A stretch of DNA of 64,000 bases from Pedobacter cryoconitis (GTDB lineage Bacteria; Bacteroidota; Bacteroidia; Sphingobacteriales; Sphingobacteriaceae), in assembly GCF_014207135.1 (NCBI RefSeq), contig NZ_JACHCC010000013.1:1-64000 (forward strand), in the 5' to 3' direction. A model generated the notes under the pieces. That model saw only the letters and a program-made list of their open reading frames with translations. It was not told the DNA's origin and did no database searches. This document shows, piece after piece, positions 6,042-14,624 of the stretch; the first letter of the stretch is position 1, and every line of letters begins with the position of its first letter. A program made the position numbers and the translations under genes.

Positions 6042-7235
6042 ATGGGAAAAGCGAAAACTTATGATACCGCGCTTAAACAGGAACGGGCTGTCCTGGTAGG
6101 GGTGATCAGACCGGGAGAAAAACCGGAGGAAACAAAAGAATATTTAGACGAACTGGCGTTTCTTGTAGATACGGCGGGTGGAACGGTGGATAACATATTT
6201 ACACAAAAAATGTTAAAACCAGACCGCGCTACCTTCGTAGGTACAGGGAAACTGGAAGAAATAAGAGCCTACGTGAAATCGGAAGAGATTGATATGGTCG
6301 TTTTTGACGATGAACTATCTCCTTCGCAATTACGTAATATAGAACGTGAACTGGAAGTCAAAATCCTGGACAGGAGTAATCTTATCCTCGATATTTTTGC
6401 TGGAAGAGCTCAGACCTCGCAGGCAAAAACTCAGGTCGAACTGGCCCAGCTGCAATATTTATTACCAAGATTAACACGCCTTTGGACTCACTTGGAGCGC
6501 CAGAAGGGTGGTATTGGTATGCGTGGACCAGGGGAAACCCAGATTGAGAGTGACAGAAGGATGATCCTAGAGAAAATTTCCCTTTTAAAGGGGCGATTGA
6601 AGCTCATTGATAAACAGAATGAGACGCAGCGTAAAAACCGCAATGAACTGATCAGGGTTGCCCTGGTAGGCTATACGAACGTAGGAAAGTCTACGATCAT
6701 GAATATGCTTTCCAAATCGGAAGTATTTGCGGAAAACAAATTGTTTGCTACCCTGGACACCACAGTCCGGAAGGTCGTGATCGATAACCTGCCATTCCTG
6801 TTATCTGATACGGTTGGATTTATCCGTAAACTTCCTCACCATCTTGTAGAATGTTTTAAATCGACACTCGATGAGGTCAGGGAGGCGGACATTTTAATTC
6901 ATGTGGTCGATGTTTCTCATACGAGCTTTGAAGATCAGATTAATGTAGTGAATGAAACATTAAAGGATCTGGGTGCCAGGGATAAGGAAACGATCATGGT
7001 GTTTAATAAGATTGATGCTTATGTTCATCCGGAATCTGATGAGATGAATGAAGAGGAAAATGCGACTTTAACACTGGAAGAGTTTAAGAAAAGCTGGATG
7101 GCGCAGCATAATGCACCAGCATTATTTATCTCTGCACTACATAAGGAAAACCTGGAAGAGTTTAAACAACTGTTATACGATAAGGTTGTTGCGCTTCATA
7201 CGATAAGGTATCCTTATGACAAATTATTATACTAA
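6042..7235 (+). CDS. hflX: Ribosome-associated GTPase HflX
   Basis: A 397-residue GTPase. The N-terminal HflX domain (about 15-190) has the glycine-rich GGIGMRGPGETQIE (156-169). The G domain has GYTNVGKS (210-217), DTVGF (256-260) and NKID. HflX binds the 50S subunit and splits stalled or heat-damaged ribosomes. TATCTTTG (6026-6033) is a good -7 box only 8 bases before the ATG, so the gene probably has its own promoter and a very short leader. It is followed by rbfA, another ribosome factor, 18 bases downstream. Confidence 0.95.
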   Translation: MGKAKTYDTALKQERAVLVGVIRPGEKPEETKEYLDELAFLVDTAGGTVDNIFTQKMLKPDRATFVGTGKLEEIRAYVKSEEIDMVVFDDELSPSQLRNIERELEVKILDRSNLILDIFAGRAQTSQAKTQVELAQLQYLLPRLTRLWTHLERQKGGIGMRGPGETQIESDRRMILEKISLLKGRLKLIDKQNETQRKNRNELIRVALVGYTNVGKSTIMNMLSKSEVFAENKLFATLDTTVRKVVIDNLPFLLSDTVGFIRKLPHHLVECFKSTLDEVREADILIHVVDVSHTSFEDQINVVNETLKDLGARDKETIMVFNKIDAYVHPESDEMNEEENATLTLEEFKKSWMAQHNAPALFISALHKENLEEFKQLLYDKVVALHTIRYPYDKLLY

Positions 7236-7253
7236 ATAAAAGATTACAAAATC

Positions 7254-7643
7254 ATGGAAAGTAAACGTCAACAGAAATTTGCTGGTGTACTACAAGAGGA
7301 ATTAGCGACAATATTTCAACGGGAAGGGGCAGAGTACTTACCTAATACACTGGTTACGATTACTAAGGTCCGCGTATCTCCGGATTTAGCAGTAGCTAAA
7401 GTTTATCTGAGTTTTTTAAGCACAAACAATACCGCATTATCCATTGCAACTGTCAATTCTCATGCGGGAGAAATCAGATATAAACTGGGCTCACGTATCC
7501 GTCACCAGGTTAGGGTAGTGCCTTCACTGACATTTTTCCTGGATGACACGAATACCTATGTAGAGCATATGGATAAAATCTTTGATAAGATTTCCAGAGA
7601 ACGTAAAGAACAGGGTGAAGAAGAAGATGAAACAGCGGACTAA
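7254..7643 (+). CDS. rbfA: Ribosome-binding factor A
   Basis: A 129-residue KH-like fold protein that binds 16S rRNA during late 30S maturation. Matching features are the opening MESKRQQKFAGVLQEELA, the VTITKVRVSPDLAVAKVYLSF core, and the HQVRVVPSLTFFLDDT region near residue 90-105. The acidic tail (EQGEEEDETAD) is common in this family. It follows hflX with an 18-base gap, so the two probably share a transcript. The M23 peptidase gene starts six bases later. Confidence 0.94.
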   Translation: MESKRQQKFAGVLQEELATIFQREGAEYLPNTLVTITKVRVSPDLAVAKVYLSFLSTNNTALSIATVNSHAGEIRYKLGSRIRHQVRVVPSLTFFLDDTNTYVEHMDKIFDKISRERKEQGEEEDETAD

Positions 7644-7649
7644 TTGCTG

Positions 7650-8351
7650 ATGGAATCTTTGGAAAAGTTGAAGGGATGGTTAATTAACCATCAGCAAAAG
7701 ATCAGCAGGGTGGTAGATTTTAATCCTTCTGCTGACCATCTTTTTCCTTTTGATTTTACGGCTGCTAACCTCGAGCTGACTGATGAGGTGCTGAGGGATA
7801 CTTCGGCTTTCACTTCCTGGACTACACAAAAACTTAAAGACGCCGGTGCCCGTTATGGCATTGGCGGTTATAATGAACACCGGACCATTTATTCAAGGAG
7901 TATCCACTTTGATACTCTAGAAGAACCGAGAAGATTACATCTTGGTGTGGATATCTGGGGCCCTGCAGGTACGCCTGTATATAATTTTTTTGAAGCTGAA
8001 GTACATAGTTTCAGCAACAATAATCATTTTGGTGATTACGGAGGGACTATAATTCTCAAGTATCAGCTTGACGGACTGGTTTTGTATGGCTTGTATGGTC
8101 ACCTGAGCCTGGCTTCAATTGCAGATTTAAAGGTAGGACAGCCTATTGCCACGGGCGAACGTTTTGCCACCTTTGGGATCCCTGAAGAAAACGGTAACTG
8201 GCCACCCCATCTTCATTTTCAGCTGATGTTTGATATGCAGGGTAAAAATGGAGATTACCCAGGTGTCTGCCAGTTTTCTAACCGGGCTGTTTACCTGGCT
8301 AATTGTCCAGATCCGGGACTGATCCTGAACTATACCTTTCCCATAAAATAA
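7650..8351 (+). CDS. M23-family metallopeptidase domain protein without signal peptide
   Basis: A 233-residue protein whose residues about 90-200 form a LytM/M23 domain with the expected zinc ligands: HLGVD (His97, Asp101), GHLS (His151) and HLH (His187, His189). This family cleaves peptide cross-links in cell-wall peptides. There is no signal peptide or membrane segment at the N-terminus, so it may stay in the cytoplasm or act on a soluble substrate. The start is the ATG at 7650; an in-frame TTG at 7644 touches the rbfA stop. It lies between rbfA and a TonB-like gene. Also possible: a peptidase whose export does not use Sec. Confidence 0.85.
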   Translation: MESLEKLKGWLINHQQKISRVVDFNPSADHLFPFDFTAANLELTDEVLRDTSAFTSWTTQKLKDAGARYGIGGYNEHRTIYSRSIHFDTLEEPRRLHLGVDIWGPAGTPVYNFFEAEVHSFSNNNHFGDYGGTIILKYQLDGLVLYGLYGHLSLASIADLKVGQPIATGERFATFGIPEENGNWPPHLHFQLMFDMQGKNGDYPGVCQFSNRAVYLANCPDPGLILNYTFPIK

Positions 8352-8367
8352 TTTCGTAAATTAGGGG

Positions 8368-9018
8368 ATGAAGAAAATTCTTGCGGCTTTTCTGTTGTTT
8401 TTAGTATTTTCTGTCAAAGCACAACCCGTCATTAAAAATGGGCTGGAGACTTTTATTCAGGAGAATCTGGTTTACCCCGAATTCTCTCTGAAACACTGTA
8501 TCCAGGGAAAGGTCAATATCAGCTTTAAGGTTAACCTGCTTGGGGAGGTTTATACGTCGAAGGTGACCAACGGACCAGGAATAGATCTGGATCAGGAAGC
8601 TTTACGACTGATCAGGCTGAGTAGTGGGCAATGGCAGGTGCCACCAGGATATGACACCACTTATGTGTTGATTGCACCGGTCAATTTTAAGGTCAGCGGG
8701 GATGATTGTAATAATGTCAGTATTACGGATGTCAGAAAATCGATTGCCGCTTATCAGGCAGATAATGCCCTGACAGACGTGATCATAAATTTTTACAGGA
8801 ATAAGGCCGAAGGGAAGTATAGCGAGGCTGAGGAAGCCAGAATCAATGCCATGAAGAAAGAATTAGGTTATGATGATGAGTACCTTCAGCGGAGAATTGA
8901 AGCGGGTAAGAAAAAATTAAAACAAAAGGATAAACAGGGTGCCTGTGAAGATTTCCTTTTTGTCAAAAATATGGGCTCATCACTAGCGGATGAACTCCTT
9001 GTTATATATTGTAAGTAG
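8368..9018 (+). CDS. TonB C-terminal-domain protein, exported
   Basis: A 216-residue protein with a Sec signal (residues 1-18, ending VKAQP). Residues about 25-115 resemble the TonB C-terminal fold (IQGKVNISFKVNLLGEVYTSKV, then an LDQEALRLIR helix and WQVPPG). The remainder is a charged helical region with a Cys near the end. Unlike true TonB it has no N-terminal membrane anchor or proline-rich spacer, so it is not an obvious energy transducer; many Bacteroidota have such small periplasmic TonB-domain proteins of unknown role. The next gene starts directly at its stop codon. Confidence 0.75.
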   Translation: MKKILAAFLLFLVFSVKAQPVIKNGLETFIQENLVYPEFSLKHCIQGKVNISFKVNLLGEVYTSKVTNGPGIDLDQEALRLIRLSSGQWQVPPGYDTTYVLIAPVNFKVSGDDCNNVSITDVRKSIAAYQADNALTDVIINFYRNKAEGKYSEAEEARINAMKKELGYDDEYLQRRIEAGKKKLKQKDKQGACEDFLFVKNMGSSLADELLVIYCK

Positions 9019-9432
9019 ATGCGTCTTTTATTCAAGTTATTTGCTTTGCTCGATCTGATCAGCATTGTTTCTATGAGTCCCCAGATCTGGTCTGTACTGA
9101 GTAAGTATCAGGAAATTCCACATGAGGCATTTTCAGTAGCCAGGGTTGTTTTTACCTTACTGATCTATATTTCACTGTTTATTTCTGCCTATGGGTTATT
9201 CAGGTTCAGAAAATATGGGATAATTACCAATTATATTCAGTTTCCGTTCCGGCTTGTGCTATGGGTGTTTTCTGTCGGTTTTATCACTTTTCTGCCCGAA
9301 TTATTCCATCAGGGGGACAAATGGTTTGGCATCCTGTTCCGTGTCTGTATTATTGCCGAATTTTTCAGGGGTTACTATGTTCTTCAGGCGCACCGGAAAT
9401 ATTTCAGACAGGCCTCACCAGAACCGTTATAG
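9019..9432 (+). CDS. Hypothetical integral membrane protein
   Basis: A 137-residue protein with about four hydrophobic segments (residues 3-25, 42-62, 70-92 and 103-122) and a basic C-terminus. No family is recognised. The ATG follows the stop of the TonB-domain gene with no gap, so the two are very likely translated from one message. Its 3' end overlaps the convergent lipid-kinase gene by 29 bases. Confidence 0.65.
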   Translation: MRLLFKLFALLDLISIVSMSPQIWSVLSKYQEIPHEAFSVARVVFTLLIYISLFISAYGLFRFRKYGIITNYIQFPFRLVLWVFSVGFITFLPELFHQGDKWFGILFRVCIIAEFFRGYYVLQAHRKYFRQASPEPL

Positions 9433-10267
9433 CTGCTGGTAATAGATGTGCTTCCACCGCATTGACTTTGCCTATATATTCCCCGTCTACCTGAAAATGG
9501 ACTTTGTGCCTGGTTTTGATCTGTAGATTTTTAGTGTGAAATAATTCGATTTTTTTTGGATTGAAAGGCTGATTGGTGAAACGGATTTTAAAGATTTCAA
9601 GAAAAGAATATTTTTTGATCAGGATGATCTCAAAAACGTCATCATCCAGCTTACCTTCCGGATTGATTTTTACCCCTGTGCCGTAGCTGGTCGCATTGGC
9701 TATAACTACCATTGCTGCTTTGGAGCGGATTATTTCTTCACCGATATTAAATTCAACATCCATCAGGTAGCGTGAAAGGAGGGCCTGACAGGCAGCTTTT
9801 GCGTAACCCCACATTCCTCTTTGGGGAAGGTTATCGAATTTTTTAACGATGTAAGCATTAAATCCGATATCCGATAAGTGAATACATAATTCGTCGTTAA
9901 CCGATATCACATGAATTTCCTTAGGCAACCCTGTTATAGTCAGTTCCAGTGCTTCGTTAAGCTGAAGGGGTATACCCAACTCTTTAGCCATACCATTAGC
10001 CGATCCGGCAGGAATAATCCCAATAGGCGTTTTTGTGCCTTTTAAGGCATTGGCAACCAGTTTGAGTGTACCGTCTCCGCCAACTGCAATCACACGGTCT
10101 GCCTTTGAGGAATCAATGACTGTTTTAACCTGGGCAGAGCTGAAGTCTTCCTGTAATTCGTAAAACTCAAAGAGATGGTCATAGGATTTAAAGAAATCTG
10201 CAATCACAGTTTTATAATCCAGATTATCATTTCCCGAACCAGGGTTGATTATAAAAAGTAGTTTCAT
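9404..10267 (-). CDS. Diacylglycerol-kinase-family lipid kinase
   Basis: A 287-residue protein of the DagK/YegS/sphingosine-kinase catalytic family. The nucleotide loop is VGGDGTL (GGDGT at 63-67), with INPGSG (8-12) at the N-terminus and PAGSANGMA (86-94) as the usual PxGTxND-like motif. Such kinases phosphorylate diacylglycerol or related lipids at the inner face of the membrane. It is divergent from the App1-type phosphatidate phosphatase at 10309, with 41 bases between them: kinase and phosphatase for the same lipid pair. The true lipid substrate is inferred only. Confidence 0.88.
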   Translation of the reverse strand: MKLLFIINPGSGNDNLDYKTVIADFFKSYDHLFEFYELQEDFSSAQVKTVIDSSKADRVIAVGGDGTLKLVANALKGTKTPIGIIPAGSANGMAKELGIPLQLNEALELTITGLPKEIHVISVNDELCIHLSDIGFNAYIVKKFDNLPQRGMWGYAKAACQALLSRYLMDVEFNIGEEIIRSKAAMVVIANATSYGTGVKINPEGKLDDDVFEIILIKKYSFLEIFKIRFTNQPFNPKKIELFHTKNLQIKTRHKVHFQVDGEYIGKVNAVEAHLLPAAITVLVRPV

Positions 10268-10308
10268 TATAAATCAAACAGTGCAGGGGCCTGGTTGTTT
10301 GTGATATA

Positions 10309-11286
10309 ATGAATAATTCTGCAAGTGTAAAAATATATCATGGCTATGGACATAAACACAATCTTGTTGTATACGGGCATGTTTTCAGATTCCGTGCAAA
10401 GAATGTCCAGAGCTATAGCAATAACCTTTTTGTAAATTTGCTTTACCTGATCAGGCTGTTCATTTTAAAGCCGTATCCCTGGGCTAAAGTCAGGCTTAGT
10501 TTTTACGATCAGGTCGTAGACCAGAACGCTGAGTATGATGGATTTTTTAAATTTGAATGGGAAGCAGAAAAAGAGGTCAGTGCAGGATGGCACCAGGTCA
10601 GGGTGGAGGCCCTGGATGATCAGGGAGTTGTCATCGGCTGGAGTACTGGTCAGGTTTATGTCCCTCATATTACCCAGTTCGGCTTTATTTCGGATGTTGA
10701 TGATACGATTATGCTTTCTCATTCGGCATCAATGATGAAAAGGCTGAGAGAGTTGTTTATTAAAAACCCGCACACCCGAAAGACTTTTCCCAGCGTAGTT
10801 TCTCATTACAATTTACTCGCGTTATCTCATACAGATACTGCACATCCTAATCCGTTTTTTTATGTTTCCAGCAGTGAATGGAATTTATATGATTATCTGG
10901 TCAGTGTTTTCAGGTTTAATAAGCTGCCGGAAGGTGTATTTTTATTAAATCAGATCAAAAGGTGGAAGAACTTGTTGAAAACCGGAAAAACAGGCCATGA
11001 AGGGAAACTGATCCGGGTTATGCGGATTATAGATGCCTTCCCGAATCAGAGATTTATACTTTTCGGGGATAATTCACAGCAGGATCCTGAGATCTATTCG
11101 GCTATAGCTATAAAGTATCCAAAGAGTATAGAGGCTGTCTATATCAGGAATGTCCGGCATGAAAATCAAAAGACAACGCTGGACAGCTTAGCGAAAGTAG
11201 AGGCTCAGCACATCCATACTTGTTTTTTTACGGACAGTAAGGAGGCGATGAGGCACTCTGCTCAAATCGGTTTGATCAGTATTTAA
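10309..11286 (+). CDS. App1-family phosphatidate phosphatase (DUF2183)
   Basis: A 325-residue protein with an N-terminal beta-rich region (about 1-120) and the App1 catalytic domain after it. The HAD-type nucleophile motif is SDVDDTI (Asp129 and Asp131), followed by KTFPSV, FFYVSSSEWNLYDYL and RFILFGDNSQQDPEIY, as in the yeast App1 / bacterial DUF2183 family, which dephosphorylates phosphatidate. No signal peptide. It sits opposite a diacylglycerol-kinase-like gene, suggesting linked control of phosphatidate level. Its stop overlaps by 4 bases the convergent DUF1501 gene. Confidence 0.85.
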   Translation: MNNSASVKIYHGYGHKHNLVVYGHVFRFRAKNVQSYSNNLFVNLLYLIRLFILKPYPWAKVRLSFYDQVVDQNAEYDGFFKFEWEAEKEVSAGWHQVRVEALDDQGVVIGWSTGQVYVPHITQFGFISDVDDTIMLSHSASMMKRLRELFIKNPHTRKTFPSVVSHYNLLALSHTDTAHPNPFFYVSSSEWNLYDYLVSVFRFNKLPEGVFLLNQIKRWKNLLKTGKTGHEGKLIRVMRIIDAFPNQRFILFGDNSQQDPEIYSAIAIKYPKSIEAVYIRNVRHENQKTTLDSLAKVEAQHIHTCFFTDSKEAMRHSAQIGLISI

Positions 11287-12482
11287 ATAAAGTCGAGGGT
11301 GTTGAAACGTTTGTTCAAAACCTGGGCGTTATTGACGTCAAGCCATTTGTCGAGTATGGTGCCATAGACCTCCCTGAAATCGATCTGATATTTAAGATCT
11401 CCGTTATCAAGATTCGCCAGGTCGGGTGCAGCATTATAGATGCCTTGTTTTTTCAGGCGCCCACCAAACAGGAACATGTTATTCGCTGTGCCATGGTCGG
11501 TACCATTGCTTGCATTCTGTGCTACACGTCTTCCAAATTCAGAAAAGGTAATCACCAGGGTATCATCCAGCTTATTGTTCTGATGAAGGTCTTTGACAAA
11601 TGCATTTATTCCTTCGGCATATTGCTGCAACAGACGGCCTTGCTGATTAACCTGGTTAACATGAGTGTCAAAACCACTTAAAGAAACATAGTACACCCTT
11701 GTTTTTAAGCCGGAACAGATAAACCTGGATACAGTCTTCAGCTGGTTGGAAAAGCCGGTATTAGGATAGGTATAATTAGGTTGATAAATTTTTGAAGTAT
11801 TCTGAATATAATCGGCAGAAGATGAAGTTTCAATCATTGTTTTGTAGAGATAACCAAGATTTTCTTCATCCAGGTGATCTTTATCGCTTTTGATCATTTC
11901 CCTGAAAAAAGGTTCGTTTGTATTGCGGTAAAGCGCTGCCGGATCTTTTAAGGCTATCCCTTTTTTACTCTTGCCCTTCATCGCCAGAGAAAGGCTGTCA
12001 TCTACCTCAATTGCGGTATAGGGGAATTTGCAGGTCTGGCAGTTTGAATCCAGGTAACGGCCTATCCAGCCAGTGGAAAGATACTGATTGGCATCACTTG
12101 CAGTCTGCCAGATATCCATAGACCGGAAATGGGACCGGTCAGGGTTAGGATAACCTACATCATTGATCACAGACATCCAACCCTGGTCATAAAGCTCACG
12201 CAGACAGTTCAGATTTGGGTTCAGGCCCTGCATGTCATTGAGTTTAATCACTTCATCTGGTTTAACGGCTATCCCTTTTCTCATCTGATAATAAATATCA
12301 TTTCCAAAAGGCACCACGGTATTCAGACCGTCATTACCTCCTGAGAGCTGAACAACGACCAGGTTTTTATACAAACTCAGTTCTTCCAGTGCCAGGGCTT
12401 CAAAGGGCTTCATAAAGGCCGGCACAATCAATGTACCTGCCGCTGCAAAGGCTGCATTTCTTAGAAAATCTCTTCTTTCCAT
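11283..12482 (-). CDS. DUF1501 family exported protein
   Basis: A 399-residue protein. The N-terminus MERRDFLRNAAFAAAG carries a twin-arginine-like motif (RRDFLR, 3-8) and a hydrophobic stretch, so export by Tat is likely. Further on are VVVQLSGGNDGLNTVVPFG, NDVGYPNPDRSHFRSMDIWQ and ITFSEFGRRVAQNASNGTDHG, the conserved stretches of DUF1501 proteins, which have an alkaline-phosphatase/sulfatase-like fold. The partner DUF1800 gene is 11 bases upstream; the pair is common in Bacteroidota and Planctomycetes but has no proven reaction. Confidence 0.9.
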   Translation of the reverse strand: MERRDFLRNAAFAAAGTLIVPAFMKPFEALALEELSLYKNLVVVQLSGGNDGLNTVVPFGNDIYYQMRKGIAVKPDEVIKLNDMQGLNPNLNCLRELYDQGWMSVINDVGYPNPDRSHFRSMDIWQTASDANQYLSTGWIGRYLDSNCQTCKFPYTAIEVDDSLSLAMKGKSKKGIALKDPAALYRNTNEPFFREMIKSDKDHLDEENLGYLYKTMIETSSSADYIQNTSKIYQPNYTYPNTGFSNQLKTVSRFICSGLKTRVYYVSLSGFDTHVNQVNQQGRLLQQYAEGINAFVKDLHQNNKLDDTLVITFSEFGRRVAQNASNGTDHGTANNMFLFGGRLKKQGIYNAAPDLANLDNGDLKYQIDFREVYGTILDKWLDVNNAQVLNKRFNTLDFI

Positions 12483-12493
12483 TTTTGTTTAGG

Positions 12494-13921
12494 CTAGCAT
12501 AATTGATATTCAGGCATACTGGTTACAGCAATGGCCGTGTTCTTCAGGTTAACATTTGAAATGATAATATCACTGACCTTTTTTCCTAGCGTGGGTTCGA
12601 GCAGAAAGGAAGCCAGTTCGGTCTGTTTCATGTCTTTTGGAAAACAGGATAGAAATTTAGACCAGTCGGCCTGTGCATTGACATAGGATTTTACCGGTCT
12701 GGGTTTTTGCTTTTTATTAAGGGCGATTACAGCTTCTTCTTCGGGGTCGGCTTTTCCGTTAAAATCCAGAATACCATCATTCAAAACCAGAGAAGGGATC
12801 TTTAACCGGAGCATCAGGGATGAACTGTCTATCCAGCTTTTTCCACCCGGCCAGCCAGCGACATTGGGGGGATTGAATAAATACTGACCAAGACTGGTTT
12901 GCAGCTGGATCAGGATCTGAGGTTTATTATAAGTCACGTAAAATTCTCTGCTCAGGTTAACCAGGAATTCCACCGGCGATTTGATCTTGTTTCCGGTATT
13001 CTCCTTCCCATAAAACCAGTCGGCATTAAATAATCTCTTCATTAAAGCAGAGATATCATATTTCTGTTCATAGAAATGAGCTGCAAGTTCTTTTACATGG
13101 GTTTCATCGGGAGTGTCATTGACAAAAAAGATGTAAATCTTGCGACAGATAAAATTTGCTGTTTCAGGTTTTTGTAAAATCAGGTCGATAATGGCTTCTC
13201 CGTCAAACGTACCGGTCTGACCAAAAAAGGTTTTGGCCTTCTCGTCATGGACTTTGGGGTTAAATTCGAAATCCCCGTTTTTATTATAGGCCCATCCTGT
13301 GAAGGAACGGGCAGCTTCTTTAATATCAGTTTCTGTATAATTACCTCTGCCAAGGGTGAAAAGCTCCATCAGTTCCCTGGAAAAATTCTCATTGGGATGA
13401 CCTTTTTTATTTTGCTGATTGTTCAGATAGTCGAGCATTGCCGGAGATTTGGAAACCTCCATGAGCAAGGTCTTAAAATTTCCCAGTGCGTTGTTTCGCT
13501 GGATATTATTGAGTTGCTGAGAGTAGAACGGATTATTGGCCCTGCAGGCAAAATGCCCGTGCCAGAATAGGGTCATTTTCTCTAGCAATGGATTTTGTGT
13601 AGCGATCATACGCTGCACCCAGTCGAGGTTCAGGTCTCGGCTTTTCTCATTACGGGCTTTGGTAATATCTTCGCGCTGTTGTTTCTCTTCAGGACTAAGA
13701 TCTTTTTTGCCATTCAGACCAGCGAGGACAAGCTGTTGCTGTTTGAATTCATCGGCAGAAACGGTCAGGAGATCTGGTCCCTGATGTGGGATGTCCAGCA
13801 ATTTATCGACTGCTTTACTCAATCTTCTTTTACTGAGCTGCAATAAATCGGGATAAGCAATCCCGAATCCGGCCCGGTTGTACAGGTGTTTGATATTGGC
13901 GAAATTATCTTTTCTATCCAT
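12494..13921 (-). CDS. DUF1800 family protein
   Basis: A 475-residue protein with the diagnostic DUF1800 features: HLYNRAGFG near the N-terminus, MTLFWHGHFACR, NFSRELMELFTLGRGNYTETDI and NPPNVAGWPGGKSWID. The function of the family is unknown; it nearly always precedes DUF1501, as here with 11 bases between them, so the two are likely co-transcribed and may work together outside the cytoplasm. No clear signal peptide is seen at the chosen start. It is divergent from aat (70 bases). Confidence 0.88.
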   Translation of the reverse strand: MDRKDNFANIKHLYNRAGFGIAYPDLLQLSKRRLSKAVDKLLDIPHQGPDLLTVSADEFKQQQLVLAGLNGKKDLSPEEKQQREDITKARNEKSRDLNLDWVQRMIATQNPLLEKMTLFWHGHFACRANNPFYSQQLNNIQRNNALGNFKTLLMEVSKSPAMLDYLNNQQNKKGHPNENFSRELMELFTLGRGNYTETDIKEAARSFTGWAYNKNGDFEFNPKVHDEKAKTFFGQTGTFDGEAIIDLILQKPETANFICRKIYIFFVNDTPDETHVKELAAHFYEQKYDISALMKRLFNADWFYGKENTGNKIKSPVEFLVNLSREFYVTYNKPQILIQLQTSLGQYLFNPPNVAGWPGGKSWIDSSSLMLRLKIPSLVLNDGILDFNGKADPEEEAVIALNKKQKPRPVKSYVNAQADWSKFLSCFPKDMKQTELASFLLEPTLGKKVSDIIISNVNLKNTAIAVTSMPEYQLC

Positions 13922-13991
13922 GAGCTCTGCTGGTTTACTCTCTTTATGACTTATGTAAAACGTTTAGGTTTAAAAATTTATATTTTTGTAT

Positions 13992-14624
13992 ATGATATTT
14001 CAGTTACCGGAAGGAGAGTTGGTTTTTCCAAACCCTTCATTAGCAGAAGAAGATGGTTTACTTGCTATCGGGGGTGATCTGAGTAAAGACAGGTTAGTGC
14101 TTGCCTATCAGCACGGAATTTTCCCCTGGTTTAGTGAAGGTGATCCAATTTGCTGGTTTGCTCCGCCGGAACGTTGTGTCATCTTTCCTCAAAAGGTTAA
14201 AGTCAGTAAGAGTATGCGAAAAGTAATCTCGGACGGGACTTATACGGTCACGATGAATGAGGCTTTTTCTGATGTGATCACTTGTTGTGCAAAGATTCCC
14301 AGAAAGGAGCAGGATGGTACCTGGATTACGACAGCTATGCAGTATGCCTATATCAATCTTCACCGTCATGGATGGGCGCACAGTGTCGAAGTCTGGTATA
14401 ATGGAGAACTGTGCGGAGGTTTATATGGAATGGTCGTCAATGGTGTATTTGTAGGCGAAAGTATGTTCAGCTTCAGAAGCAATGCTTCCAAGACAGCGCT
14501 GATCTGGTTATGCCGCGAAGGTGGATACCGGCTGATTGATTGCCAGGTACCCAATGACCACCTATTGAGCCTGGGTGCAGAAATGATCTCGCGGGAGGAC
14601 TATATGCTCATTTTGCAGGCTTAA
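13992..14624 (+). CDS. aat: Leucyl/phenylalanyl-tRNA--protein transferase
   Basis: A 210-residue enzyme that moves Leu or Phe from aminoacyl-tRNA to proteins with N-terminal Arg or Lys, marking them for ClpS/ClpAP. Key stretches are FPNPSLAEEDGLLAIGGDLS, YQHGIFPWFSEGDPICWFAPPER, HSVEVWYNGELCGGLYG and FVGESMFS. The ATG at 13992 is preferred over the TTG at 13986. A -7-like box TATTTTTG (13981-13988) ends three bases before this ATG, so the mRNA may be leaderless. Its end overlaps the convergent helicase gene by 4 bases. Confidence 0.94.
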   Translation: MIFQLPEGELVFPNPSLAEEDGLLAIGGDLSKDRLVLAYQHGIFPWFSEGDPICWFAPPERCVIFPQKVKVSKSMRKVISDGTYTVTMNEAFSDVITCCAKIPRKEQDGTWITTAMQYAYINLHRHGWAHSVEVWYNGELCGGLYGMVVNGVFVGESMFSFRSNASKTALIWLCREGGYRLIDCQVPNDHLLSLGAEMISREDYMLILQA

